Source of the DNA: Balneola sp.
GTDB taxonomy: Bacteria; Bacteroidota; Rhodothermia; Balneolales; Balneolaceae
Assembly: GCA_003712055.1 (NCBI GenBank)
Contig: RHLJ01000003.1
Span: 310,001-374,000 of the forward strand
DNA length: 64,000 bases
Direction: 5' to 3'
How positions within the stretch are numbered: the stretch's first letter is position 1; each line of letters starts with the position of its first letter. The notes below the pieces were generated by a model. The model was not told where the DNA came from. It searched no databases and saw only the letters and a program-made list of their open reading frames with translations. Positions 53,411-62,100 of the stretch are shown one piece after another. The position numbers and the translations under genes were made by a program.

Positions 53411-54364
53411 ATGAAATTTCTACTCTCTCTTATTCTCCTTCTTTTAGTTTCCCTGAATGCTATCGGACAGGAACAAAAAACCTATACAGTAAAGCAGGGG
53501 GAGACTCTATACGCCATCTCAAAACAGCTGAATGTTTCCGTAGCTGAACTTCAACAATGGAATAACTTAAGTGATAACACACTTTCGATCGGGGATGAAC
53601 TCGTATACTATGCCGTGGAAGTCGATACAACACAGGTTATCGAAACAAGTGCTTCACTTATCGAAATCACTACCCCTCAACAGAATACTTTCTATGTTGT
53701 ACGAAGTGGAGATAACCTTACTAGAATAGCGCGTGAGCACAATATGACTATAGACGAGCTCAGGACATTGAATAATCTGAACGGAGATTTATTGAGTATC
53801 GGTCAACGATTAAGTGTCAGAAAGCTAATCGATAGTGTAGCTCCATCCGTTTCAGAATTCTCAGAAGAATCTTCCCCTCAAGGATCATTTGCAGTTTATA
53901 CCGTTCAGCAAGGCGAGTATACGAATCAACTTTTGACTCGCTTTAAAATGACTTTACCTGAGATTCAGGAGCTAAACCCTGAAATCAACTTTGATGCCCT
54001 GGATGTGAATCAGAAAATTACGATTCTTCTTCCTCCCTCACGCTCATATTCAAACCCGTATGAGCCTAAGGCTAATTTACAGGATTTGGGAGTTGTAGGT
54101 GCTATTTCTTATAAAAACTCTGAATTCGGGAATACTACTACCAATGGAGAGTTGTATAATCCGGAACAACTTACTGCGGCACATTCAAATATAGCGTTGG
54201 GTAGTATAATTTTTGTAGAAAATTCTAGTACAAAAAATGGGATTTTTGTTCGAATAAATGACAGAGTAACAGGATCTGGATTGAAACTTTCAGCTAAAGC
54301 GTATCGAATATTGGGTCTTGATGAAAACTCAAACCCAACGGTTAGCATTTATATTGAAAGTTGA
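53411..54364 (+). CDS. LysM-repeat protein with RlpA-like C-terminal domain
   Basis: A 317-residue exported protein. The signal peptide is LLSLILLLLVSLNAIGQ. Three LysM repeats bind peptidoglycan: YTVKQGETLYAISKQLNVSVAELQQWN, FYVVRSGDNLTRIAREHNMTIDELRTLNN and YTVQQGEYTNQLLTRFKMTLPEIQELNP. The last 95 residues look like an RlpA-type double-psi barrel (NGELYNPEQLTAAHSNIALGSIIFVEN with VRINDRVTGSGLKLSAKAYRILG). In RlpA this fold cleaves naked glycan strands; the catalytic Asp seems kept in INDRV. It joins the CPBP gene at its stop. Confidence 0.88.
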   Translation: MKFLLSLILLLLVSLNAIGQEQKTYTVKQGETLYAISKQLNVSVAELQQWNNLSDNTLSIGDELVYYAVEVDTTQVIETSASLIEITTPQQNTFYVVRSGDNLTRIAREHNMTIDELRTLNNLNGDLLSIGQRLSVRKLIDSVAPSVSEFSEESSPQGSFAVYTVQQGEYTNQLLTRFKMTLPEIQELNPEINFDALDVNQKITILLPPSRSYSNPYEPKANLQDLGVVGAISYKNSEFGNTTTNGELYNPEQLTAAHSNIALGSIIFVENSSTKNGIFVRINDRVTGSGLKLSAKAYRILGLDENSNPTVSIYIES

Positions 54365-55092
54365 TGGCAAATCAGGTCCGACAATATCTAACAACTACAC
54401 ATACCCTCCTTTATAGTTTTCTATTAAGCCTTCCTTTATTTCTCATTTATGAAAGCTTAATTCTAATCTCCCAGCCAAATACTGAGCACATTGTCAGAAT
54501 TAGTGTAGATGTGTGGATGAAATCCATTTTTACTTATTTGGGTGTTAACGCAGTTTCATTCTCTTTGCTAGCGATGATGCTCATTGGCTTTTTCATTTTG
54601 TATAAAGAAAGAGAACGCCTGAAAGAGATCCGCTTTGTTTATTTCACCATGCTTTTTTTTGAATGCCTGATTTATGCCATCGTTTTTGCATTCATTAGCA
54701 ATGCTCTTGTCTCTTTACTTCTCAATATGGCAGCTACCGATCCTGTCGAATCCCTGACTTACTTACAAAAACTAGCTCTTTCTTTAGGAGCTGGCCTTTA
54801 TGAAGAACTCTTCTTTAGAGTGATTCTTGTAAGTTTATTTATACTAATATTTAATAAAATTTTAGGGAAAAAATGGGCGGCAGTAATAGCTGCCGTGACT
54901 CTTTCAGCTTTATTATTTAGCGCCGTTCATTACATGGGAGATATGGGGGACCTGTTCACACTAAATTCGTTTCTCTATCGCTTTATATTCGGATTAATTT
55001 TAAATGGACTCTATGTTTGGAGGGGCTTCGGAGTAGCTGCCTGGACTCATGCCATATATGATGTACTAGTGATCACATTCCTTGGGGCTTAG
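54364..55092 (+). CDS. CPBP-family intramembrane metalloprotease
   Basis: I prefer the ATG at 54364 (TGATG overlap with the previous stop) over the TTG 3 bases before. About 242 residues with six to eight membrane helices. The CAAX-protease/bacteriocin-processing (Abi) motif is LYEELFFRVILVSLF (EExxxR), followed by a helix with SAVHYMGD (HxxxD-like) and a last motif WTHAIYDVLV with His. These residues bind Zn in Rce1-type enzymes. Substrate unknown. It closes the row of plus genes; 149 bases without a gene follow before the sigma factor. Confidence 0.9.
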   Translation: MANQVRQYLTTTHTLLYSFLLSLPLFLIYESLILISQPNTEHIVRISVDVWMKSIFTYLGVNAVSFSLLAMMLIGFFILYKERERLKEIRFVYFTMLFFECLIYAIVFAFISNALVSLLLNMAATDPVESLTYLQKLALSLGAGLYEELFFRVILVSLFILIFNKILGKKWAAVIAAVTLSALLFSAVHYMGDMGDLFTLNSFLYRFIFGLILNGLYVWRGFGVAAWTHAIYDVLVITFLGA

Positions 55093-55241
55093 ACATTTAC
55101 AAACATCGTGATCAACATTTTCTATTTACCAATTGAGCGGTAGTTAATTACTTTAATTTCTTCGTGTTAAATTTCCGATTTTGATTTCCATTATTGGTTA
55201 TAATTATCGTTTTTGTTTTATAGCATTTTTGAGGAATAAAG

Positions 55242-55808
55242 GTGAGTAAAAAACATCGATTAAAACAGCTTCAATTCAATGATGAGATTATTCCTCACCT
55301 GGACTCGCTGTATAATTTCGGCCTTAGGCTTACCGGTGATCCTAGCGACACAGAAGATTTAGTTCAGGATACCATCGTTAAAGCCTTCCGGTTCTTCGAT
55401 AGCTATGAAAAGGGAACCAACGCTAAAGCCTGGTTATTCCGTATCCTCAAAAACTCGTTCATTAATAACTACCGGAAAAATCAGAAAAAACCGCAAGAGG
55501 TAGATTACGATGAGGTTTCTTCCTATTACGAAAACGTAAGGGCCGAAAGAACCGACACCACCGATTTAGAGCACCTGATCTTCAGAAACCTGATGGATGA
55601 TAATTTCACAAAGGCGCTCTCAAAATTACCTGAGGATTTTAGAACCGTTGTATTGTTGTGCGATGTAGATGGCTTCACCTATGAAGAAATTTCGAACATG
55701 CTGGATGTTCCAATTGGTACTATACGTTCAAGGCTGCACCGGGGAAGAAACCTGCTCAAGACAGAACTTTACGAATACGCCAAGAAAAGAGGCTTTACCG
55801 ACGATTAA
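55242..55808 (+). CDS. ECF-type RNA polymerase sigma factor
   Basis: A 188-residue sigma-70 family protein with region 2 (HLDSLYNFGLRLTGDPSDTEDLVQDTIVKAFRFFDSYEKGTNAKAWLFRILKNSFIN) and region 4 (LPEDFRTVVLLCDVDGFTYEEISNMLDVPIGTIRSRLHRGR). The start is GTG with AGGAATAAAG just before. It resembles the SigH/RpoE-like ECF group of Bacteroidetes and actinobacteria. No anti-sigma factor gene is beside it: the next gene is a convergent histidine kinase that overlaps its end by 4 bases. Confidence 0.93.
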   Translation: MSKKHRLKQLQFNDEIIPHLDSLYNFGLRLTGDPSDTEDLVQDTIVKAFRFFDSYEKGTNAKAWLFRILKNSFINNYRKNQKKPQEVDYDEVSSYYENVRAERTDTTDLEHLIFRNLMDDNFTKALSKLPEDFRTVVLLCDVDGFTYEEISNMLDVPIGTIRSRLHRGRNLLKTELYEYAKKRGFTDD

Positions 55809-57178
55809 CTTTCTTTCTCTTCAACAGGAAGGGTAATCCTCATCGTGGTTCCTACGCCCAATTCCGATTTTAATACAAATACTTTTCCGGAATGATAGTC
55901 TTCGATGATTCTTTTGGTAAGACTAAGTCCCAAGCCCCAACCTCTTTTCTTTGTGCTATATCCGGGTCTGAATACTGACTTAAATTGACTTGGCTCTATG
56001 CCTGACCCGGAATCTTCAATATCAATAATTACATCCTTCCCTTTTATCCTCGACGAAACTGCGATATACGCTTCCCTACCATTTGTAGTGAGAGCATCCA
56101 TCGAGTTTTTTACGAGGTTTTCGACCGCCCATTGAAATAACTCCGGGTTGATCATCACCTTAGCATCAGCTTCTAAGTCCTTCTTCACATTTACGGCTTT
56201 ACCCAGTTTGGGCAATCTTCGCTCCATATATGTTATGACTCCATCCAGATTAGACTTTATGTCCATCGAAGAGAGTTCAGGAGACGAACCAATTTTACCG
56301 AACCGTTCAGCTACACCACTTAATCGTTCAACATCATTTTCTATTTCCTGAATGATTTTTGATGCTGATTTATCATCCCCATACTCATCTTTGAATAGAT
56401 GAATCCAACCATATAAACTAGAGATAGGAGTACCTAATTGATGCGCTGCCTCTTTGGCCATACCTACCCAAAGATTCGATTGCTCGGTTCTGGTGATACT
56501 TTTATAGGTAGTATATCCTATACCTAGTAATAAAGTGAGTATCAAAATTTGAATGTAAGGGAAGTAGCGAAGAATTCTTACCGTTGGGCTCTCACCATAA
56601 TACACGAACTGAACAATCTGAGTTTGTTCATCCCCAATTGTAATTTTAATAGGAGGATTAGTTTCCTTAAGCTGATTAACCAGCCGTTCTCTTTTTGCTG
56701 GGGTATCAATATGTTTGAGAGCTATATTTCTGAACCCATACTCTACCGTAACCTCTTGTGAATCCGGATTCGACTCGCTGGGAGTGAAGTATATATATTC
56801 AACAGGAGCGCCAGTTGAATCGACCAGCACCGCCGGAACCTGGAAATATCCTGCTTCATCCAACACCAGTTCATCGGTTACAAAATCCTGAGAACTTCTC
56901 AGACCTTCTACTTCCAGTAATTTATCGATCAAACTATCCGGAACGCTCGAATTCTCCTGAAGCTGAAAAGCCACCTCAAATAGTTTTGCGCTTGCCTGTT
57001 GATCATACGGGAGCGAATTAAACTCTATAACTTTAGCCCATAGCTGAACACTGGCCCTTTCCTGATCAAGTATCTTACCCACCAGATAATTATTGTAGAT
57101 AAGCGATCCTGCCCCTAACAAAAGTAGAAAGAGGATAAGCATCAACTTTATCCAACCCGATTGGGCAAATAAATTCAT
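55805..57178 (-). CDS. Membrane sensor histidine kinase (HQLGTP type)
   Basis: A 457-residue kinase. Membrane helices at about residues 9-30 and 205-225 enclose a periplasmic sensor part of about 175 residues with no known domain. The H-box is KEAAHQLGTPISSLYGWIHLF, the N-box WAVENLVKNSMDAL, G1 DSGSGIEPSQ and G2 GWGLGLSLTKRI. The HQLGTP H-box is a common subgroup in Bacteroidetes. No response regulator lies next to it, so it is an orphan kinase; it is separated from clpX by a terminator and overlaps the sigma factor gene end. Confidence 0.93.
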   Translation of the reverse strand: MNLFAQSGWIKLMLILFLLLLGAGSLIYNNYLVGKILDQERASVQLWAKVIEFNSLPYDQQASAKLFEVAFQLQENSSVPDSLIDKLLEVEGLRSSQDFVTDELVLDEAGYFQVPAVLVDSTGAPVEYIYFTPSESNPDSQEVTVEYGFRNIALKHIDTPAKRERLVNQLKETNPPIKITIGDEQTQIVQFVYYGESPTVRILRYFPYIQILILTLLLGIGYTTYKSITRTEQSNLWVGMAKEAAHQLGTPISSLYGWIHLFKDEYGDDKSASKIIQEIENDVERLSGVAERFGKIGSSPELSSMDIKSNLDGVITYMERRLPKLGKAVNVKKDLEADAKVMINPELFQWAVENLVKNSMDALTTNGREAYIAVSSRIKGKDVIIDIEDSGSGIEPSQFKSVFRPGYSTKKRGWGLGLSLTKRIIEDYHSGKVFVLKSELGVGTTMRITLPVEEKES

Positions 57179-57224
57179 TTTGGCAGCTTTGGTTTAACCT
57201 TGATGTTCGGGGATTTTAGGGAAA

Positions 57225-57250
57225 CAAAAAACCCCGACATAATCGGGGTT
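57225..57250 (-). terminator. Intrinsic terminator of the tig-clpP-clpX operon
   Basis: On the minus strand AACCCCGA (57250-57243) pairs with TCGGGGTT (57237-57230) around a 5-base loop, and six T follow. It is located 7 bases after the clpX stop and ends the operon before the kinase gene. Confidence 0.95.
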
Positions 57251-57257
57251 AATTTCT

Positions 57258-58511
57258 TTATGCGGAAGCCTTTTGCTTTTCATAAACAGGGGGCGCATTA
57301 TTTTCGATAGTATCTTTAGTAATAATACACCGTGACACGCTTTTCATTGATGGAAGTGTGAACATAATATCTAGCATGGAAGCTTCCATAATAGACCTGA
57401 GCCCTCGAGCACCTGTTTTTCGATCTTTTGCCTTGCTTACAATGGCCTTAAGTGCTTCGTCTTCGAAGGTAAGTTCTACATTCTCCATCTTGAACAGCTT
57501 TTCATACTGCTTTACAATAGCATTTTTTGGAGTTTGAAGGATATCAAGCATAGCTTCATCAGAAAGTTCATGCAATCCACAAATCATTGGAAGACGACCA
57601 ATCAATTCAGGAATTAATCCAAACCTCTGTAAATCTTCAGGCTCCACATGAGTAAATATCTTTGGATCCCCTTTATCAAACTTAACCTGCTCTTTGGTAT
57701 GGAAACCCATTGCACTGGTAGATAGTCTCCTGGAAATGATTTCTTCGAGACCTGCGAACGCTCCACCACAAATAAACAGGATATTTGAAGTATCCAGTTG
57801 AATAAAGCTTTGCTCAGGATGTTTGCGCCCTCCTTTGGGAGGTATATTTGCAATAGTACCTTCTAAAATTTTAAGTAAGGCTTGCTGAACGCCCTCACCA
57901 CTAACATCCCTTGTAATAGATGGGTTGTCGCTTTTACGAGCTACTTTATCTACTTCATCAATATAAACGATACCACGTTTTGCACGCTCAACATCGTAGT
58001 CTGCAGCCCTTAACAAATTGCTTAAGATACTTTCAACATCTTCACCAACATAACCAGCTTCAGTAAGTACTGTGGCATCAGCAATGGTAAATGGGACATC
58101 AATAACTTTGGCCAGCGTACGTGCTAATAAAGTTTTACCACTTCCGGTAGGCCCCAGCAAGGCAATATTACTTTTTTCAATGCTGGTATCGCTGTGCTCA
58201 ATGCTTTCCGTAGAAATTCTTTTATAGTGATTGTATACCGCTACCGATAAAGTTTTCTTAGCCTGATCCTGACCAATCACATATTCGTCGAGTTTGGCTT
58301 TAATTTCGATGGGCTTAAGAAGAGGTTTATAGGATTTTTCTCTTCTTCGAGCCAGGGAGGCTAAGTCGCTCTTAATAATACTTGATGCATCTTCAACACA
58401 TCTGTCACAAACATATACCCCGGGGCCAGCTACCATACTGTTCACTTCCAGGCTCGAACGCCCGCAAAATGAACAATTTACGATGTCATTATTTTTCTCT
58501 TTATCGCTCAT
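57258..58511 (-). CDS. clpX: ClpX, ATP-binding unfoldase of the ClpXP protease
   Basis: A 417-residue AAA+ unfoldase. The N-terminal zinc domain has four Cys (CSFCGRS...VYVCDRC). Walker A is [17 protein letters not shown], Walker B is [13 protein letters not shown], and the ClpX-specific GYVGEDVES pore loop and [15 protein letters not shown] are kept. The arginine finger region [11 protein letters not shown] is present. Length is near E. coli ClpX (424). It is third in the row tig-clpP-clpX, 36 bases after clpP, as in many bacteria. Confidence 0.98.
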   Translation of the reverse strand: MSDKEKNNDIVNCSFCGRSSLEVNSMVAGPGVYVCDRCVEDASSIIKSDLASLARRREKSYKPLLKPIEIKAKLDEYVIGQDQAKKTLSVAVYNHYKRISTESIEHSDTSIEKSNIALLGPTGSGKTLLARTLAKVIDVPFTIADATVLTEAGYVGEDVESILSNLLRAADYDVERAKRGIVYIDEVDKVARKSDNPSITRDVSGEGVQQALLKILEGTIANIPPKGGRKHPEQSFIQLDTSNILFICGGAFAGLEEIISRRLSTSAMGFHTKEQVKFDKGDPKIFTHVEPEDLQRFGLIPELIGRLPMICGLHELSDEAMLDILQTPKNAIVKQYEKLFKMENVELTFEDEALKAIVSKAKDRKTGARGLRSIMEASMLDIMFTLPSMKSVSRCIITKDTIENNAPPVYEKQKASA

Positions 58512-58547
58512 CCAGCCCCAAAGGTAATAAAATTTATACTACTTAGC

Positions 58548-59177
58548 CTACTTAGGCCTTGCTATCACATTATCAACCAGGCCGTACTTCTTGGCTTCAT
58601 CAGAAGTCATCCAATTGTTACGATCTGAATCAACAATAACTTCACTTAGCTTTTTTCCGGAATGATCCGCAATAATCTGGCTTAATTGCGTCTTTGTTCT
58701 AATGATTTCTTTAGCTTCAATTTCAATATCGCTGGCCTGACCTTGTACACCACCTAGTGGTTGATGAATCATAACTTTAGCATTTGGCAGGCAACTTCTT
58801 TTCCCGGCTGTTCCCGCTGTAAGAAGTACAGCACCCATACTAGCAGCCATACCCATACAGGTAGTTGCTACATCGCATTTAATATGCTGCATGGTATCAT
58901 AAATAGCTAAACCAGAGGTAACCACACCTCCCGGGCTATTGATATAAAGATTAATATCCTTTTCAGGATCATCTGATTCAAGGAATAACATTTGTGCAAC
59001 AATAGAACTTGCCACTACATCATTAATGGCGCTTCCAAGAATAATAATACGGTCTTTTAATAGACGAGAATAAATATCATAAGCACGCTCTCCTCTATTA
59101 GTCGTCTCAATAACCATAGGTACCAGGTTATCTTCGATCGGAGAAAAGCCAGCCTCAAAAAGGGGTTGTTTAGTCAT
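58548..59177 (-). CDS. clpP: ClpP, proteolytic subunit of the ClpXP protease
   Basis: A 209-residue serine peptidase. The catalytic Ser is in [14 protein letters not shown], His in [10 protein letters not shown], and the Asp in the segment [13 protein letters not shown]. Typical are [16 protein letters not shown] and [22 protein letters not shown]. It forms the two-ring chamber with ClpX. It lies 14 bases after tig and 36 bases before clpX, so one message covers all three. Only one clpP copy is in the window. Confidence 0.98.
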   Translation of the reverse strand: MTKQPLFEAGFSPIEDNLVPMVIETTNRGERAYDIYSRLLKDRIIILGSAINDVVASSIVAQMLFLESDDPEKDINLYINSPGGVVTSGLAIYDTMQHIKCDVATTCMGMAASMGAVLLTAGTAGKRSCLPNAKVMIHQPLGGVQGQASDIEIEAKEIIRTKTQLSQIIADHSGKKLSEVIVDSDRNNWMTSDEAKKYGLVDNVIARPK

Positions 59178-59191
59178 AATAGTAGTGTGAA

Positions 59192-60487
59192 TTATTTCTT
59201 CTTTTTTGACTTCTTTTCCTGCTCTTTTTGGTAAGCCTCTTTATTAAGCTCTTTGATACTCACTTCATCCTGTAGCTTGTCGAATACCTTATTCTCTCTA
59301 ATACTGCTTCTGAGTGATTCGAGCAAGCTTGGATTCTGAGCGTAATAGCCTTTTAATTGGTCTACCGTTGCGCCATATCGTGCGGCCTCTAAGGAAATGA
59401 ACTCGTCGATATCTTCGGGTTTTATTTCGATATCTTCAAATGTTTCTTGAAGTTTTTGACTAATGAAATACCATTTGGTTTCTCTCTTGGCCTGCTCAGT
59501 CATTTCTTCTCTGTACCCAAGCTCATCAAAGGTTCCTGGCAGCTTATCTCCGTACTGCTGCTTTAGCTGTTGTACATAGGAGCTCTTAACCTGCTCAACA
59601 AATGCTTCAGGAGTATCAAACTCATTTGCATTTACCAGTGCTTCTACCACTTCATTTTTGAAAAGGTCATCTGAACTCTGGTCATAGTATTGTTGCATGC
59701 GGCTTTTGATGAAGCTTTTGAATTCGTCTTCTTCTTTAGCTTCTCCGTTACTGTTTCTCTTGAAAAATTCTTCATTCATCTCAGCCTGATGAAGTTGCTG
59801 AACCTTTTTAAGTGTAACTCTGAAATGATCTTTTTCGCCATCTTCTTCCAGCTTCATATCTACTACTTCGCCGGCTTTTTTTCCTTTTAGAGACTTAAGG
59901 AAGCTTTTTGCAGATTCTTCTCTTAGATCAATAACCTGATCTGTGTCCGAATCACCTTCAATCGGGTTACCATCATCATCTAACGAAACAACATCTACAA
60001 CAAGCTTAGAATCTTTGGTAGCCGCTTTATCTACATCTTCCCAATTACCATCACGCTCTCGAGTTCTTTCTACTTCCTCTTCAACTTCTTTATCGGTTAC
60101 ATCGTGAACCATTTTGTTCACTTTAATTTTTTTCAAATCGCCCAGGGTAAACTCAGGCTTAGCCCCGATTTTGAATACTACTTCCAGCTCATCGTTTTCC
60201 CACTGAAAATCGATCATCTGAGTTTCTCCAATCGGGTCATGCTCCTCAACTACATCCTTTTCAAAAACCTCCTGGATATATTTATTGATTTCTTCAATCT
60301 CAATATCATTTCCAAAGCGTTTTTTTACAATGGAAAGAGGAACTCGGCCAGGGCGAAAACCTGGTAAATTAATTTGACCCTGGTATTTTCTAAGTGCCTT
60401 GTCAAATTTTGGTTGAAGTTCTTCTCGATTAGCTTTTAACGTTACTTCTTTATCTACAGAAGTAATTTCTTTCACAGAAATATTCAC
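59192..60487 (-). CDS. tig: Trigger factor
   Basis: A 431-residue ribosome-bound chaperone. The ribosome-binding motif is [17 protein letters not shown] (GFRxGKxP type), after the N-terminal domain start [17 protein letters not shown]. The middle has a PPIase-like domain with low similarity ([24 protein letters not shown]), which may lack isomerase activity. The C-terminal arms are helical and charged, ending in KKSKKKK. First gene of the tig-clpP-clpX row. It lies about 60 bases after tRNA-Leu on the same strand. Confidence 0.95.
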   Translation of the reverse strand: MNISVKEITSVDKEVTLKANREELQPKFDKALRKYQGQINLPGFRPGRVPLSIVKKRFGNDIEIEEINKYIQEVFEKDVVEEHDPIGETQMIDFQWENDELEVVFKIGAKPEFTLGDLKKIKVNKMVHDVTDKEVEEEVERTRERDGNWEDVDKAATKDSKLVVDVVSLDDDGNPIEGDSDTDQVIDLREESAKSFLKSLKGKKAGEVVDMKLEEDGEKDHFRVTLKKVQQLHQAEMNEEFFKRNSNGEAKEEDEFKSFIKSRMQQYYDQSSDDLFKNEVVEALVNANEFDTPEAFVEQVKSSYVQQLKQQYGDKLPGTFDELGYREEMTEQAKRETKWYFISQKLQETFEDIEIKPEDIDEFISLEAARYGATVDQLKGYYAQNPSLLESLRSSIRENKVFDKLQDEVSIKELNKEAYQKEQEKKSKKKK

Positions 60488-60546
60488 GAATATTACTCTT
60501 TAATTGTTGGTCAATAAATAAAACAGGGGGTGCACAGAAAGGAAAG

Positions 60547-60630
60547 TACGAGAGGGGGGACTCGAACCCCCACGCCGGTTAAAGCACTAGATCCTAAATC
60601 TAGCGTGTCTACCAATTCCACCACTCTCGC
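60547..60630 (-). tRNA. tRNA-Leu (anticodon TAG)
   Basis: An 84-base class II tRNA. The acceptor stem is GCGAGAG/CTCTCGT (one G-T at the end), the anticodon stem CTAGA/TCTAG encloses TTTAGGA, and the T-stem is GGGGG/CCCCC around TTCGAGT. A long variable arm (TGCTTTAACCGGCGT) fits Leu. No CCA is encoded. It is upstream of tig in the same direction. Confidence 0.97.
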
Positions 60631-60646
60631 GAAATTTCAGAGCTTG

Positions 60647-60654
60647 CAAAGATA
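60647..60654 (-). promoter_or_regulatory. Bacteroidetes-type -7 box of tRNA-Leu
   Basis: On the minus strand TATCTTTG lies 16 bases before the tRNA-Leu 5' end, the same octamer as before tRNA-Lys. The upstream part is T-rich (ATTTTATTTTC), but a clear TTTG -33 box is missing. Confidence 0.55.
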
Positions 60655-60717
60655 CGGGTTGAAGAAAATAAAATCCATCTTCTATTTTGTATTTCTTTCG
60701 TCACTACGTGTTATTGA

Positions 60718-60771
60718 TTAATGGTTATTTGTTATTGGGAAGGTGATTCACCAATAACAAATAACCATTAA
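60718..60771. repeat. Perfect 21-bp inverted repeat
   Basis: Arms at 60718-60738 and 60751-60771 are perfect reverse complements, rich in A and T with the core GGTTATTTGTTATTGG, around a 12-base loop. It lies between the tRNA-Leu promoter and cutA (207-base gap), which are divergent. CAATTTTT follows on the plus strand. Neither flanking gene ends here, so it is not needed as a terminator. Confidence 0.9.
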
Positions 60772-60837
60772 CAATTTTTAGATTTCTCAGTCTCTTGTTC
60801 ATTATAATTTGAAAGCCTAAAACTCAACTCACTCGCT

Positions 60838-61176
60838 ATGTACTACAATCTTAGATATATCTATATCACCACTTCATCTAAAGAAGAAGCGCGAAAAATC
60901 GGACGTGATTTAGTCGAAAAACGTCTGGCGGCTTGTGTCAATATCGTAGATGGTATGGAGTCTATTTTTTGGTGGGAGGGTAAGATTGAAGAATCAAATG
61001 AATGTGTTTTAATAGCCAAAACGGCATATTCAAAAGTTCGGGCTTTAACCGATAGAGTGAAAGAACTGCACAGTTACGATTGCCCATCTGTAGTTTCCTT
61101 AACCATTACCGAAGATGAGGGAAATAAAGATTACCTGGATTGGCTTATTAAGGAGTCTGCACAATCACGTGTGTAA
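60838..61176 (+). CDS. cutA: CutA1-like divalent-cation tolerance protein
   Basis: A 112-residue small trimeric PII-like protein. The family pattern is clear: TTSSKEEARKIGRDLVEKRLAACVNIVDGMESIFWWEGKIEE, then ECVLIAKT, and HSYDCPSVVSLTI near the end. It binds copper in some bacteria but its cell role is not settled. It is divergent from tRNA-Leu and overlaps the convergent cysH by 12 bases. Confidence 0.94.
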   Translation: MYYNLRYIYITTSSKEEARKIGRDLVEKRLAACVNIVDGMESIFWWEGKIEESNECVLIAKTAYSKVRALTDRVKELHSYDCPSVVSLTITEDEGNKDYLDWLIKESAQSRV

Positions 61177-61824
61177 ACCACACTCGGTTTTATCCAGCCC
61201 ACTCCAACGACCTTCTCTGCCCTTTCCCTGAGCTGTACAATGAGTACATCCTAAAGAAGAAAAACCCAGCGCTTCTAAAGGGTGTCTTGGTAAGCCAAAG
61301 TATTCATAATAGTCTTTAACCTGTTTCTCCGTCCAATCGATTAGAGGATAGAAGCGGTATAAATCTTTCCTTTGCTGAAGGATATTGAGTCCGGTTCTAA
61401 AACTGTTTTGATATCCCAGTAACCCGGAAATCCAAATATCATAATTACTGAGAAGGCTTTCGATCGGGGTAATCTTGTTATAAGAACAACATAAATCCGG
61501 GTTCACCTTCCATAGCATCTGCTGACGGCTCTTCTGATTCAGCTCATAGGGTGCTTTATGCGTGATGATATTCAAACCCAATATCCTGGTTAGCTCTTCT
61601 TTATAAGCATGAGTTTCCGGAAAAAGAAACCCTGTGTCTACGAAATGTACAGGGAGATCCGGTTTAACCCGGGCCACGATATGTAATAAAAGTGCAGAAG
61701 TTGTACCAAATGAGGTAGTTACCAGTGCTTTATCCCCATACTTGTTGAGTACATGAGCGAGCCTTGCATCGACTAAAGACGAGGCAAGGTTTTGGTTTAA
61801 CCGATCCAGTGTTAATGCTTCCAT
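61165..61824 (-). CDS. cysH: APS/PAPS reductase
   Basis: A 219-residue thioredoxin-dependent reductase for assimilatory sulfate reduction. The PP-loop-like site is VTTSFGTTSALLLHI. Four Cys for a [4Fe-4S] cluster are seen as DLCCSYNKI and GCTHCTAQG, pointing to APS rather than PAPS as the substrate. The catalytic Cys is near the end in KTECGLHT. R.GRWSGL is typical. No other sulfate-assimilation genes lie nearby. It is convergent with cutA. Confidence 0.94.
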   Translation of the reverse strand: MEALTLDRLNQNLASSLVDARLAHVLNKYGDKALVTTSFGTTSALLLHIVARVKPDLPVHFVDTGFLFPETHAYKEELTRILGLNIITHKAPYELNQKSRQQMLWKVNPDLCCSYNKITPIESLLSNYDIWISGLLGYQNSFRTGLNILQQRKDLYRFYPLIDWTEKQVKDYYEYFGLPRHPLEALGFSSLGCTHCTAQGKGREGRWSGLDKTECGLHT

Positions 61825-61909
61825 CCCAAAAAGTTGGAGCTTTACCTGATAACATCCAATCTTTTCGTCACAAAAAAGCCGGATTTTTACGGAAGCGCTT
61901 CTAAAGAAA

Positions 61910-61933
61910 TGGCCCGCATTTCAATGCAGGCCA
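61910..61933 (-). terminator. Hairpin between xylanase and cysH, terminator-like
   Basis: A near-perfect palindrome: TGGCC and GCATT pair with AATGC and GGCCA, with one C/A mismatch and a 2-base loop. On the minus strand TTTCTTT follows. It is about 170 bases after the xylanase gene, so it may end that transcript before cysH. Confidence 0.5.
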
Positions 61934-61993
61934 CATATCTGATTGTGAACTAAAATTTTTGTCATTGAGAAGGACTCAGCTTTAGCAAGTCCT

Positions 61994-62035
61994 GAAGCAA
62001 TCTCGTAATGTTAACTCACCCTCTGAGATTGCTTC
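61994..62035. repeat. REP-like palindrome (GAAGCAATCTC type)
   Basis: GAAGCAATCTC (61994-62004) pairs with GAGATTGCTTC (62025-62035) over 11 bases, followed by CTTCTCGCAAAG further on. It is the second copy of the element at 16161-16206. It fills most of the 276-base gap between cysH and the xylanase gene together with the hairpin at 61910. Confidence 0.8.
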
Positions 62036-62100
62036 GTCGTTACCTTTTGTAAATGAAAAAACATGAGTGAGCTTCTCGCAAAGACTCATCGATTAAACTA

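Noticed and set aside
60530-60721. 63-codon open frame across tRNA-Leu
   Set aside because: It is translated from the antisense of the tRNA gene, a well-known false gene.
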